Shown piece by piece: positions 52,281-60,756 of a stretch of DNA of 64,000 nucleotides (positions are counted from its first letter, which is position 1; the number at the start of each line of letters is the position of its first letter). The notes under the pieces were generated by a model. The model was not told where the DNA came from and made no database searches. It saw only the letters and a program-made list of their open reading frames with translations. This stretch comes from CAYZJB01 sp964602985 (lineage in GTDB: Bacteria; CLD3; SB21): the NCBI GenBank assembly GCA_964602985.1, contig CAZRTJ010000013.1, forward strand, positions 36,179 through 100,178, read 5' to 3'. The position numbers and the translations under genes are program-made.

Positions 52281-52309
52281 TTGAAATCCCACATTGCCAT
52301 GGCTATTTT
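52281..52309 (+). promoter_or_regulatory. sigma70-type promoter of ribD, adjoining its start codon
   Basis: TTGAAA (52281-52286), 17 bases, TATTTT (52304-52309). The predicted start base (about 52316) is the A of the ribD ATG, implying a leaderless transcript. Its -10 is embedded in GGCTATTTT, as is that of the divergent regulator promoter. Confidence 0.65.
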
Positions 52310-52315
52310 ATCCGC

Positions 52316-53416
52316 ATGCAGAATGCGGAGAAGTTCATGAGGCGCGCCCTCGAGCTGGCCGCGCGCGGCCGTGGCAAGACCCAAACCAATCCTCTGGTCG
52401 GCGCCGTGCTGACGACGGGACGAGGAGACGAGGAAGCGGTTCTCGCTGAAGGATATCACCGGAGATTCGGCGGACCCCACGCGGAAGTCATCGCCATCCA
52501 GAACGCTCACCGAGCCGGTCACGGTGACCTCTCCCGTTGCACGCTCTATGTCAATCTCGAACCGTGTTGCCACTACGGCAAAACGCCGCCTTGCACCGAT
52601 TTGCTAATCGCTGAGCGGATTGGCGCGGTCGTGGTGGGAATCCAGGATCCTTTTCCAAAAGTCCGCGGCAAAGGCATCCGCCTGCTCCGTGACGCGGGCA
52701 TTCGGGTCGAAACCGGAATTCTCGAGGACGCCTGCCGCGATCTGAACCGGGTCTTCGTGAAAAATCTCGCCCGCAAAATGCCCTGGGTCACGCTGAAAAC
52801 CGGCCAGACGCTGGATGGAAAGATCGCGACGACCTCCGGCGAATCGAGGTGGATCACCGGCGAAAAATCGCGTGCGTTCGTGCACCGACTGCGGTCGCAA
52901 TACGACGCCGTGTGCGTCGGCGCCGGCACCGTGGTCGCCGACAATCCTCTGCTCTCGGTGCGTGGGCGCAAGGGGCGCCAGCCGTATCGTGTCATCGTGG
53001 ACGGTCGGCTCCGTTCGCCGCTCACGAGTCACGTGTTCTTGGATGAATTTCGAGATCGGACGATTCTGCTCACCAGTGTGCGGCCGGCCCACAAAAAGAT
53101 CGCGACCCTGCTCCAGAGAGGCGTACACGTCGTTTCGATGCCCGGTCCATCGATCGATCTCGCGGCCGCGATGCGAAAACTCTACAGCGGCTGGAATATC
53201 GCAACGGTCTTGGTCGAAGGCGGAGGACATCTCCACGGCGAATGTCTCCGGCACCGCATCGTCGACGACGCCTATCTGTTCTACGCGACCCGCATCCTCG
53301 GTTCCGGCCGCGACGCCATCCAGCGACCCGTCCACCGCCTGCGCGATGCGATCCCGCTGCGCCAGACGACCGTGCGATCCGTCGGAGAAGACTGGATGCT
53401 ATACGGACGCTTATGA
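52316..53416 (+). CDS. ribD: bifunctional riboflavin deaminase/reductase
   Basis: RibD (366 residues) catalyses the deamination and the side-chain reduction steps of riboflavin synthesis. The zinc deaminase domain has GGPHAEVIAIQ and NLEPCCHYGKTPPC. From residue 145, the reductase begins KMPWVTLKTGQTLDGKIATTSGESRWITG and continues to the NADPH site TVLVEGGGHL. No Shine-Dalgarno precedes the ATG. The stop overlaps the next ATG (ATGA). Other rib genes are not in the window. Confidence 0.96.
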   Translation: MQNAEKFMRRALELAARGRGKTQTNPLVGAVLTTGRGDEEAVLAEGYHRRFGGPHAEVIAIQNAHRAGHGDLSRCTLYVNLEPCCHYGKTPPCTDLLIAERIGAVVVGIQDPFPKVRGKGIRLLRDAGIRVETGILEDACRDLNRVFVKNLARKMPWVTLKTGQTLDGKIATTSGESRWITGEKSRAFVHRLRSQYDAVCVGAGTVVADNPLLSVRGRKGRQPYRVIVDGRLRSPLTSHVFLDEFRDRTILLTSVRPAHKKIATLLQRGVHVVSMPGPSIDLAAAMRKLYSGWNIATVLVEGGGHLHGECLRHRIVDDAYLFYATRILGSGRDAIQRPVHRLRDAIPLRQTTVRSVGEDWMLYGRL

Positions 53417-54063
53417 ACGTTGGCTTCACATACGGAATGCTCGCCGGATTGTTGGGATTATCCATTGGGTTTGTCAATTCCATTCCCCTCGGACCGATCA
53501 CCGTATCGATTATCGACACCAGTTTTCGGCGAGGATTTTGGCCGGCCTTCATGATCGGGCTGGGCGCTCTCGTCATGGACATCTTCTATTGTGCGGTTGG
53601 GGTCTTCGGTGTGTCCCTTTTCGATTCCACGATGGAAACAATCATTCAATCGGCCGGATTTCCGGTCCTCAGTGTGCTCGGCGGCCGTTTGATGTATCTT
53701 GGATTCAAAGGTCAGATGGAGAAGACACACCTCAAAATGACCCATCTGGACTTCACCAAGAATTTCTCGCTGGGCTTCGTACTGTGCATGACCAATCCGC
53801 TGGCGATCGGATTTTGGATCGTCACGCTATCGTTGCTTTTTTCGTACGAGATGATCCGAAGCGAGTTTTCCGACAAACTCTCCTTTGTCATTGGGATGGG
53901 GATCGGCACGAGTTTGTGGTTCTTCTCCCTCGCGCGTTTCGTGGCCTGGCGGCGGCAGACGATTTCCGATCAGACGATTCGGAAAATTTCCATCGGTACG
54001 GGCTTCGTCCTCGTGGCGCTGGGACTGGCTGTCGGAATTCGATTTCTGGTGAGCGTTTGGTAA
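53413..54063 (+). CDS. LysE-type membrane exporter
   Basis: A 216-residue membrane protein with six predicted helices. The first holds the LysE/RhtB motif GFVNSIPLGPITVSIID. It is followed by RRGFWPAFMIGLGALVMDIFYCAVGVFG and a central FSLGFVLCMTNPLAIGFWIVT with the usual N-P pair. Such carriers export amino acids or similar small solutes; the substrate is unknown. Its ATG overlaps the ribD stop, so expression is tied to riboflavin synthesis at least by position. Confidence 0.85.
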   Translation: MNVGFTYGMLAGLLGLSIGFVNSIPLGPITVSIIDTSFRRGFWPAFMIGLGALVMDIFYCAVGVFGVSLFDSTMETIIQSAGFPVLSVLGGRLMYLGFKGQMEKTHLKMTHLDFTKNFSLGFVLCMTNPLAIGFWIVTLSLLFSYEMIRSEFSDKLSFVIGMGIGTSLWFFSLARFVAWRRQTISDQTIRKISIGTGFVLVALGLAVGIRFLVSVW

Positions 54064-54707
54064 GCCGGTCGTTTGACGTGCTTCTGTTTGATATGGACGG
54101 CACTTTGGTGAACTCGCTGAGCGATATCGCTTCTTCGGCCAATCATGCGTTGTCGCATGTGGGCCTGCGGGCGTTGCCTCCTGCACGGGTTCGCGAATTT
54201 GTCGGCGACGGAGTGGTCACACTCCTTACGCGATGCCTGACCGAAGCGGGCGGACAGATCGATCTGCTTGACACCGCACTCGATGCCTACTGGCGGCACC
54301 ACGACGAGCAATGCATTGACACCGTGACGCTGTACCCGGAAGTCGCCGAGACGTTGCCCCGTTGGTCGGCCAAGCGGCTGGCGGTCATTACCAACAAGCC
54401 GGAACGATTTGCCCGGAAGGTTCTGCGCCACTTGAATCTCGATCCGTTTTTTGCCATCCTCGTGGGTGGCGATTCGCTTCCAGAAAAGAAACCCAGTCCT
54501 CTGCCCGTGCACTTCTGTTTGCAGAACTTTCAAACCGAACCTTCTTGCGCGATGATGGTGGGCGATGGACCTCAGGACATCGCGACGGGTCGCACCGCGG
54601 GAGTTCTCACGTGCTCGGTCACGTACGGATTTCATCCACGAGAATCGATCCAACACGCGGATATCCTGATCGACTCGTTCGGGCAATTGAGGGACGTCAT
54701 CCGGTGA
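54057..54707 (+). CDS. HAD-family phosphoglycolate phosphatase-like enzyme
   Basis: A roughly 216-residue HAD hydrolase of the Gph type. Motif I is LLFDMDGTLVNSL, with the two catalytic Asp. Motif II is VITNKPERF, motif III lies in GDSLPEKKPSPLP, and motif IV is MMVGDGPQDIATGRTAG. The helical cap is residues 20-90. There is no ATG in frame before motif I. I propose TTG 54057, which has GGTGAG before it and overlaps the exporter's stop. Activity on 2-phosphoglycolate is the family's usual role. Confidence 0.88.
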   Translation: MVSRSFDVLLFDMDGTLVNSLSDIASSANHALSHVGLRALPPARVREFVGDGVVTLLTRCLTEAGGQIDLLDTALDAYWRHHDEQCIDTVTLYPEVAETLPRWSAKRLAVITNKPERFARKVLRHLNLDPFFAILVGGDSLPEKKPSPLPVHFCLQNFQTEPSCAMMVGDGPQDIATGRTAGVLTCSVTYGFHPRESIQHADILIDSFGQLRDVIR

Positions 54708-55594
54708 TCACCAAAGACATCCTCAAGAAAGTGCGGACCATCGAGATCAGGACACGCGGACTGGTCAACCATATTTTCGGCGGCGAGTACCACAGCGTGT
54801 TCAAAGGACGAGGGATGAGTTTTTCCGAGGTCCGCGAATATCAGTTTGGGGACGAGATTCGCTTCATCGACTGGAATGTCTCGGCGAGGATGGAAAAACC
54901 ATATATCAAGGTTTTCGAAGAGGAACGGGAGCAAACTCTGCTGATTCTGTTTGACGCGAGTGCATCCGGGGACTTTGGGACGGTTGTGCAAAGCAAGCGG
55001 GAACTCATGATCGAACTGGCGGCGGTCATTGCGTTCAGCGCCATTCAGAACAACGACAAGGTCGGACTGGTGATGTTTACGCAGTCGGTGGAAAGGTACA
55101 TCCCCCCGAAGAAGGGCAGGACCCATGTGCTGCGGATCATTCGCGAGCTGTTGACGTTTGAACCCAAGGACGCCGGGACGTCGATCCGTGCCGCCTTGGA
55201 GTTTACTTCGCTCGTGACCGCGCGCCGCAGTATCATCTTCACGATCAGTGATTTTTTTGATCGACAGGATTTTGGCCGTCCGCTGCGAACACTCGCCAGG
55301 AAACACGATGTCATTGCCATCCGAGTCCACGATCGTCGAGAGGATGAGTTACCGGACGTGGGACTCATCGCCGTCGAAGACCCGGAAACGGGCGACATGA
55401 TCGATATCGATACTTCCTCGCAAGAAGTGCGACTCGGCGTCCAGCAGGCCGCAGACAGACGTGAGCAACACATTCGCCAACATCTTCAGTCCGGACGTGT
55501 CGACCTGATCGACATCCAGACAGGATCCGACTACATTGAGTCCCTAATCCGATTCTTCAAAACACGTGAAAAACGAATTGCTCATATGTTCTGA
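54704..55594 (+). CDS. DUF58 domain protein
   Basis: A 296-residue protein beginning at GTG 54704 (GTGA overlap with the phosphatase stop). VRTIEIRTRGLVNHIFGGEYHSVFKGRGMSFSEVREYQFGDEIRFIDWNVSARMEKPYIKVFEEEREQTLLILFDAS contains the diagnostic DUF58 block (G-D-x-x-R-x-I-D-W-x-x-S-A-R) and leads into a von Willebrand A-like fold. DUF58 proteins usually lie beside MoxR-type ATPases, which are absent here. It is cytoplasmic, with no membrane helix. Confidence 0.9.
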   Translation: MITKDILKKVRTIEIRTRGLVNHIFGGEYHSVFKGRGMSFSEVREYQFGDEIRFIDWNVSARMEKPYIKVFEEEREQTLLILFDASASGDFGTVVQSKRELMIELAAVIAFSAIQNNDKVGLVMFTQSVERYIPPKKGRTHVLRIIRELLTFEPKDAGTSIRAALEFTSLVTARRSIIFTISDFFDRQDFGRPLRTLARKHDVIAIRVHDRREDELPDVGLIAVEDPETGDMIDIDTSSQEVRLGVQQAADRREQHIRQHLQSGRVDLIDIQTGSDYIESLIRFFKTREKRIAHMF

Positions 55595-55622
55595 AAGTAC
55601 AGCAGTTTAATCAAAATTTGTT

Positions 55623-55651
55623 TTGACATAATAGCCTATTTGTACTAACTT
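55623..55651 (+). promoter_or_regulatory. sigma70-type promoter of the receiver-domain gene
   Basis: TTGACA (55623-55628), 17 bases, TAACTT (55646-55651) in the AT-rich 106-base gap after the DUF58 gene. The GTG start is 50 bases downstream. Confidence 0.65.
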
Positions 55652-55700
55652 TACACAGTTATTGGAAAACCTACCTTCTTCAACGATATGAGGTGGCATT

Positions 55701-56501
55701 GTGGCTGGCGTATATGACCGAGCAAAAGACCTTCGCGAAAAAGTCGACGCGGTCTTGCTCAAGAAAATCGAATGGCAGATCCTGTTCTCCGTAGATGGCA
55801 AGCGGTCGACGACCGAAATTGCTGGCAAAGTCCAACGGGACGAGACTTTTGTCAAGGAAGTGTTGGCGAAATTGGCTCAGAAAATGCTGATCGTCGGTGA
55901 CGGAGCCAGCGACAATGGTTCTTCCCGAGTGGCCGAGAAGAAGCCAGCCGTCGAACCAGTCAAGAAGCCGCAGGCGAAGAAGGAGGAATTCATCCTCGAC
56001 GAGCCGATGGAAACCGTCGTAGAAAAGAAGCCGGAGAAGAAACCCGCCGTCGAGAAGAAGACAGAACCGGTGGCGGAAAAGAAACCGGAACCCAAGAAAG
56101 AATCTGCCAAAGTCGCCAAACCCGCGGCGGGAGGCGGCCGTAAGATTCTCGTAGTGGACGACAGTATCGTGATCCAAAAAATGGTCGAGATCGCACTGGA
56201 AAGCGAGCAGGTTACGCTGAGCGCCGCCATGAAAGGCGAAGATGCTATCAAAGCCGCGCAGGAGTTTGATCCCTCGTTAATCCTCTTGGACATGATGTTG
56301 CCGGACATGAGCGGCCTGGATGTCATGAAGCAAATTCGAGCGCTGGGCGGAGCCATGGAATCAGTGCCGATCGTCGTACTCAGCGGCAAGGACTCTCCGC
56401 AAGACAAAGACACAGCCCTGAGCAACGGTGCAAACGATTTCCTGACCAAGCCGTTTCACGACGAAGACCTGCTGGCAAAGGTCCATGAATACGTCCACTG
56501 A
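55701..56501 (+). CDS. response-regulator receiver protein with N-terminal winged-helix-like segment
   Basis: A 266-residue protein in three parts. Residues 1-60 are helical and winged-helix-like (KKIEWQILFSVDGKRSTTEIAGKVQRDETFVKEVLAKLAQKMLI). Residues 70-145 are a Lys/Glu/Pro-rich linker (EKKPA and PEKK repeats). Residues 148-266 are a CheY-like receiver: acidic pocket ILVVDDS, phosphorylation Asp in LILLDMMLPDMSG, conserved Ser in VVLSGKD, and Lys in FLTKPF. It starts at GTG with GAGGTGG. It is followed by a strong terminator and then the multi-Hpt gene, a likely phosphodonor. Confidence 0.88.
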   Translation: MAGVYDRAKDLREKVDAVLLKKIEWQILFSVDGKRSTTEIAGKVQRDETFVKEVLAKLAQKMLIVGDGASDNGSSRVAEKKPAVEPVKKPQAKKEEFILDEPMETVVEKKPEKKPAVEKKTEPVAEKKPEPKKESAKVAKPAAGGGRKILVVDDSIVIQKMVEIALESEQVTLSAAMKGEDAIKAAQEFDPSLILLDMMLPDMSGLDVMKQIRALGGAMESVPIVVLSGKDSPQDKDTALSNGANDFLTKPFHDEDLLAKVHEYVH

Positions 56502-56526
56502 GTTCCATCGACACTCTTGTTCGATC

Positions 56527-56555
56527 AACCCTAATGAATCATTAGGGTTTTTTTT
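56527..56555 (+). terminator. intrinsic terminator between the receiver gene and the multi-Hpt gene
   Basis: AACCCTAATGA (56527-56537) mirrors TCATTAGGGTT (56539-56549), giving a stem of 9 or more pairs with a tiny loop. It is followed by eight T's. The multi-Hpt ATG comes 12 bases after the last T. Confidence 0.9.
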
Positions 56556-56567
56556 CACTGAGGCCGC

Positions 56568-59126
56568 ATGAGCGACGATCCGAAACTGAAGAAAATCGTC
56601 GATTTTTATTTCCCCGAATTGTTCAGTCACTTCCGCGGGGTGGCTGAGCATCGCCTCCCCTCTGGCCAGTACAGCATCGTCAAGAAATTGTTTTGGCCAT
56701 ATACGCAGGCCGCAGACAAACCGGCTTATCTCGCCCGACTGCGTCAGGTGAACATACTGGAACCAGCCAACCAATTGATTGATTCCATTTTGACAAAAGT
56801 CGGTAAGGGTGAAACGCGGCTGAGTCATCTCCTCGCCAATATCGAGGTGGATTCCGAACGACTCGTCCAGGTCTTCGAAAAGATCTTTCGTGACATCCCG
56901 ATGAACCGGATCCAGGAATCCATCGGCGTCATGGGCGTCATTGTGGATGTCCCCGCCCCCGTGACCGTAGCGCCCAAGGTCCGCAAGCCGACAACCCCTT
57001 CGCAGAGTCAGCGCCTCACCGCGACCGCGAAGACCCCAGACAAGACGTCCACTTTGCCCACAGACGGGTTTACGCAGGTGCGGGATTTTGTTCGCTTCTT
57101 CCGCGATCGCCGTGTCAAGAAACAACAACCTCCGGGAAAGATCGAGCGCGAGTCCAAACTGGGAAGCATTGACGACGAGACGCTGAACGATTTCCGGGAA
57201 GAGGTGCTGTCTTACGTGGATTCGATGACGGCGGCGCTCCGTGAGTTGGACAAAAACCCCTCTTCCGCTTTGTCAGAAATTCGCCTGTCGGCGCGCGGTC
57301 TCGCGACGGCCTCGCGGGTACTGCAAATCGATCGTCTCACACAGTTGTGTCAGCAAGTTGCACGATCGACTCGAGAACTCGAAAATGAATCCGACGGCGC
57401 CCGGCAGCTTTCGACGCAGGCGGTCCGGGACTTTGTTCGATCACTAAGACTCTTCGTGGAAGAAAAGCCAATCTCCTGGTCGGACGTTGAAAAAGCGGTC
57501 GCCGGGTGGAAGACGATCCAGCGTTCTCCGGAACCGGTCGTCACCAAGCCAAAGATCCAGACAACAGAAAAGCGTGAATCACCGGCCAACGGGAAGGCGC
57601 ATTGGATTGACGAGATTCAAACGGTGCTGGATCACCATTACCCGCAGTCCTCCATCCTGACGCACACAGCTCCGACTGAACGTGTGGAGGAACCGCCGGT
57701 CTTCGATCTCGCAGAAACGAAGGAAGAGAAACCACCCGTCGAAATTCCGAAGCCCGTCCGCAGGGAAACCCCCAAACCGGTCGCCCCTAAACCGGTAGAG
57801 ACTGGAACCGTGGCGGCAACCAATGCCTTACTGGCTCTGATGGCATCCGAAGACATCGACGCCGATATCGACAAGATTCCGATGCCGACTTTCATGGAAA
57901 AGCTGTCGGAAGAACCACACAACCTGGCGCGAACCGGTAAGGCCAAGACCCGACGTATCGTCAAGAAGACCAAGAAAATTCAAAAAGCGAAAGTGGTTGA
58001 AGCGCCTGTACCCCCGGAAGGTCAGTATGTCGTTCGGGAATTGAACTACGCCAACGTCGATCCCGAAATCCTGGACATTTTCGAGCAGGAATCTGCAGAT
58101 TACCTGAACACCCTTCGAGGTGTTCTCGACAAACTCCAACACACGCCAGACACCGCCGTCAAAGAACTGGAGCGCACGTGCCACACGTTGAAAAGTTCGG
58201 CACGCATGCTCGGCTTTGAGAAAATCTCCGGCATCGCGGCATGTATGGAACTCATCGCCGAGCGCTACTTCGAGAAGGAGATCCAAATCGACGAGGTTGT
58301 TCTAACGCTGATCCGCGACATGCTGGAGGCGTTGGAATTGCTTTTCAAAAGGAACGCCGCTTCGGTTGATCGCATTGTGACGAATCTGCTGGCGATTGAA
58401 GCTAGATTGGACAGCCCCAATACGTTTGTCCGCCATATCGTCACACTGGAGGGGGCGGAAAAGACCGCCGAAGCGAAGGCGGCCATCACACCGACGCAGG
58501 CGCCGGTCCTGGAGCAGGAAACTCCACAAACCGAAACCACGGATTACTTCGCGTCCACGGGTGTGGACATGGACATCATTCAGATCTTCAAGGAGGAGTC
58601 GGCCTCCTATCTGACCCAGATGACTTCGACAATGACTCGTCTGCGAGAGAACGCTGATGCGGACAGCGTGCGCGGACTCGAAAAAGCCGCGCACAGTCTT
58701 CGAAGCAGCGCCAAAATGCTCGGGTTTGACAAGATCAGTCAATTGGCTCGGGCCATCGAGGAGATTGCAGAAAAAGCGACGCGCGGACGTATGAAGTTGA
58801 ATGCAGATGCGATTCGAATGGTCGATGCCGCTTGTACATTGCTACGGAAGCTCGCCGAAGGCCGCGACGTGCAAACCGACGAAGTCGTGCGCCAACTGGA
58901 CGCCATCGGACAGGCGGCAGATGGATCGACCCCGGAGGAGCCCATGCAAGCCGTCCGGACATCGGAGTCAAAATCCCCGGCAAAAAAGAAGAAGAAAATC
59001 GTCACATCAAAAACCAAGAAGACCAAGTTTGCCGACGTTGATATGGCATCGGACCCGATCCTCAAGCGACTGGCTTTGGAGCAGGAACCGTTGCTGGAGG
59101 AAATGGCCCACTCCAACGTCCCATGA
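56568..59126 (+). CDS. multi-Hpt phosphotransfer protein without kinase domain
   Basis: An 852-residue protein with no signal or membrane segment. Two clear histidine-phosphotransfer domains are visible: residues 505-620, with TCHTLKSSARMLGFEKISGI, and 675-790, with AAHSLRSSAKMLGFDKISQL. A third, degenerate copy lies near 205-290 (SEIRLSARGLATASRVLQIDRL), where the phospho-His is replaced. The three are joined by long Pro/Lys/Glu-rich linkers, and the last 70 residues are Lys-rich. It resembles the P1 part of CheA or PilL/ChpA multi-Hpt proteins, but the CheA dimerisation, ATPase and CheW domains are missing. GAGG lies 5 bases before the ATG. Confidence 0.85.
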   Translation: MSDDPKLKKIVDFYFPELFSHFRGVAEHRLPSGQYSIVKKLFWPYTQAADKPAYLARLRQVNILEPANQLIDSILTKVGKGETRLSHLLANIEVDSERLVQVFEKIFRDIPMNRIQESIGVMGVIVDVPAPVTVAPKVRKPTTPSQSQRLTATAKTPDKTSTLPTDGFTQVRDFVRFFRDRRVKKQQPPGKIERESKLGSIDDETLNDFREEVLSYVDSMTAALRELDKNPSSALSEIRLSARGLATASRVLQIDRLTQLCQQVARSTRELENESDGARQLSTQAVRDFVRSLRLFVEEKPISWSDVEKAVAGWKTIQRSPEPVVTKPKIQTTEKRESPANGKAHWIDEIQTVLDHHYPQSSILTHTAPTERVEEPPVFDLAETKEEKPPVEIPKPVRRETPKPVAPKPVETGTVAATNALLALMASEDIDADIDKIPMPTFMEKLSEEPHNLARTGKAKTRRIVKKTKKIQKAKVVEAPVPPEGQYVVRELNYANVDPEILDIFEQESADYLNTLRGVLDKLQHTPDTAVKELERTCHTLKSSARMLGFEKISGIAACMELIAERYFEKEIQIDEVVLTLIRDMLEALELLFKRNAASVDRIVTNLLAIEARLDSPNTFVRHIVTLEGAEKTAEAKAAITPTQAPVLEQETPQTETTDYFASTGVDMDIIQIFKEESASYLTQMTSTMTRLRENADADSVRGLEKAAHSLRSSAKMLGFDKISQLARAIEEIAEKATRGRMKLNADAIRMVDAACTLLRKLAEGRDVQTDEVVRQLDAIGQAADGSTPEEPMQAVRTSESKSPAKKKKKIVTSKTKKTKFADVDMASDPILKRLALEQEPLLEEMAHSNVP

Positions 59127-59145
59127 TTCTTCTGAAAGGCACACC

Positions 59146-60666
59146 ATGATTCGAACAGGCGTTGTCCTCGTCCTTCTGGCGGCTTCGTTACAGGCCGCGA
59201 CGACATCCGGTATTTTGAAGAAGGATGAAACATGGGAAGGTGTGGTCAACATCACCGGCGATGTCGTCGTACCGGAAGGCATCACCCTCACCATCAAAGC
59301 CAATGCCTTGATTAAGTTTTCTTCCGCCTCCGACGATCAGGGAGGTGGATACGATCCCACCCGATCGGAATTGATTATCGAAGGAATTCTCCGCGCCGAA
59401 GGAAAAGACAAATACCAGATCCGGTTTACTTCCTCCAACTTTACGTTGCCTGAGGAAAAGGTCCAGACCCGCGTTCAGCCGCAAGCGGGCGATTGGTATG
59501 GCATCATCTTCAGGCGCGGTGGCCACGATAAGAGCATTCTCACCTATTCGATCATCGAATTTGCATACGACGGAATTACCTGCATCAATGCGTCTCCCCG
59601 GATATTTAGGAACCGGATCGAAGGTAACTTCTGGAACGGTATTCTGTGCGACATCATATCCGCCCCCAAGATCAGCAATAATCAGGTACTCAACAACGGA
59701 TATGCAGGCATCAACTGCAAAATCAATTCCGCCCCGATCATCGCCTCCAATGAAATCACCGGCAATCGATACGGCATCCTGGCACAGGATGTGTCCACGC
59801 CCATCATCGGAGATTTGCGCATGGGTGAAAATTCCGGAAAGAATACGATCTATAACAATCTTGAATTCAATCTGTTCAACCACACCAAACGCGTTCTCTA
59901 TGCGCAGCGCAACGACTGGGGCGACAACACCAAAGCGGATGCGGGCATTTACGACGATGATGAAAACACCAAATACGGTCTGGTCGTCTTCACGCCACCC
60001 TACACATCCGGCACTATCTCGCTGGTTGAATTTGCAAACATTGTCGTGGCCGCTGAACGTGACGACGAAGGCGAAAAAGCCAAACAGCAGCAAGCAATCG
60101 ACAGTCTGAAAAAGAAGATCGAAGAAAAAGCAGGCGAGTCGACCAAAGGAAATCTGGCCAGCATCGATGAAGAGGAGCAGAAACGATTGCTCGACGAACA
60201 AGAAAAGGAAAAAGAGCGCCTCCGCTTGCTGGAAGAACAGTTGAAACGCCAGGAAGAAATCCGACTCGAGCAGGAAAAACAACTGGCCCTGAAGAAGAAA
60301 GAAGAGGAAGAGCGTCAGCGAAAACTCAAGGCCGAACAGGAAAAGTCCAAGGCAGTCGCCTTTGTTCCGACCAAGATGGCCAATGAACTCGATAACAATC
60401 CCAAACCGATTTCCAAGGTTTGGCCGGAAGTTCCCTCCAAAGCCAAAGAGGCCAAGATTTCCGGTACCGTCTCGCTGCGCTGTCTGATCAACACCTCGGG
60501 AGCGGTCGAGGAAGTTCACGTCAGCAAACGAATCGGCAACAAGGACTTTGACCAGATGATCAATGAAGCGGTGATCACCGCCGTGCAAAAGTGGACCTTT
60601 GAGGTCGGTTTGTCCGGCGGTCAACCTGTCAAATATTGGACCGTCGTGACTGTCCTCGTAAAATAG
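59146..60666 (+). CDS. exported beta-helix/coiled-coil/TonB-C fusion protein
   Basis: A 506-residue protein with signal peptide MIRTGVVLVLLAASLQA. Residues 20-290 form a right-handed parallel beta-helix of NosD type (short repeats such as PRIFRNRIEGNFWNGILCDI, PKISNNQVLNNGYAGINCKI, PIIASNEITGNRYGILAQDV). Residues 310-405 are an unbroken charged coiled coil (EEEQKRLLDEQEKEKERLRLLEEQL). Residues 420-506 are a TonB-C-like domain (SGTVSLRCLINTSGAVEEVHVSKRIG...AVITAVQKWTFEV). There is no membrane anchor, so it is free in the periplasm or loosely attached. AAAGG precedes the ATG, 19 bases after the Hpt gene. Confidence 0.82.
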   Translation: MIRTGVVLVLLAASLQAATTSGILKKDETWEGVVNITGDVVVPEGITLTIKANALIKFSSASDDQGGGYDPTRSELIIEGILRAEGKDKYQIRFTSSNFTLPEEKVQTRVQPQAGDWYGIIFRRGGHDKSILTYSIIEFAYDGITCINASPRIFRNRIEGNFWNGILCDIISAPKISNNQVLNNGYAGINCKINSAPIIASNEITGNRYGILAQDVSTPIIGDLRMGENSGKNTIYNNLEFNLFNHTKRVLYAQRNDWGDNTKADAGIYDDDENTKYGLVVFTPPYTSGTISLVEFANIVVAAERDDEGEKAKQQQAIDSLKKKIEEKAGESTKGNLASIDEEEQKRLLDEQEKEKERLRLLEEQLKRQEEIRLEQEKQLALKKKEEEERQRKLKAEQEKSKAVAFVPTKMANELDNNPKPISKVWPEVPSKAKEAKISGTVSLRCLINTSGAVEEVHVSKRIGNKDFDQMINEAVITAVQKWTFEVGLSGGQPVKYWTVVTVLVK

Positions 60667-60690
60667 CCGGATCGCCCCCGCATTTTCTTT

Positions 60691-60718
60691 TTGACTTCGT
60701 TGCCTGTTTTTTTACATT
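60691..60718 (+). promoter_or_regulatory. sigma70-type promoter of the nitroreductase-ileS pair
   Basis: TTGACT (60691-60696), 16 bases, TACATT (60713-60718), in the 90-base gap after the beta-helix gene. The first start codon lies 38 bases downstream. Confidence 0.6.
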
Positions 60719-60756
60719 CCGCCCATTCTTTTGTCAATTCCTGACTACGGAAAGTG

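Noticed and set aside
59188..60624. A 478-codon open frame on the minus strand opposite the beta-helix/TonB gene
   Set aside because: Phe/Leu-rich antisense of a Lys/Glu coiled coil; no family pattern, and the plus-strand gene is well supported with signal peptide and domains.
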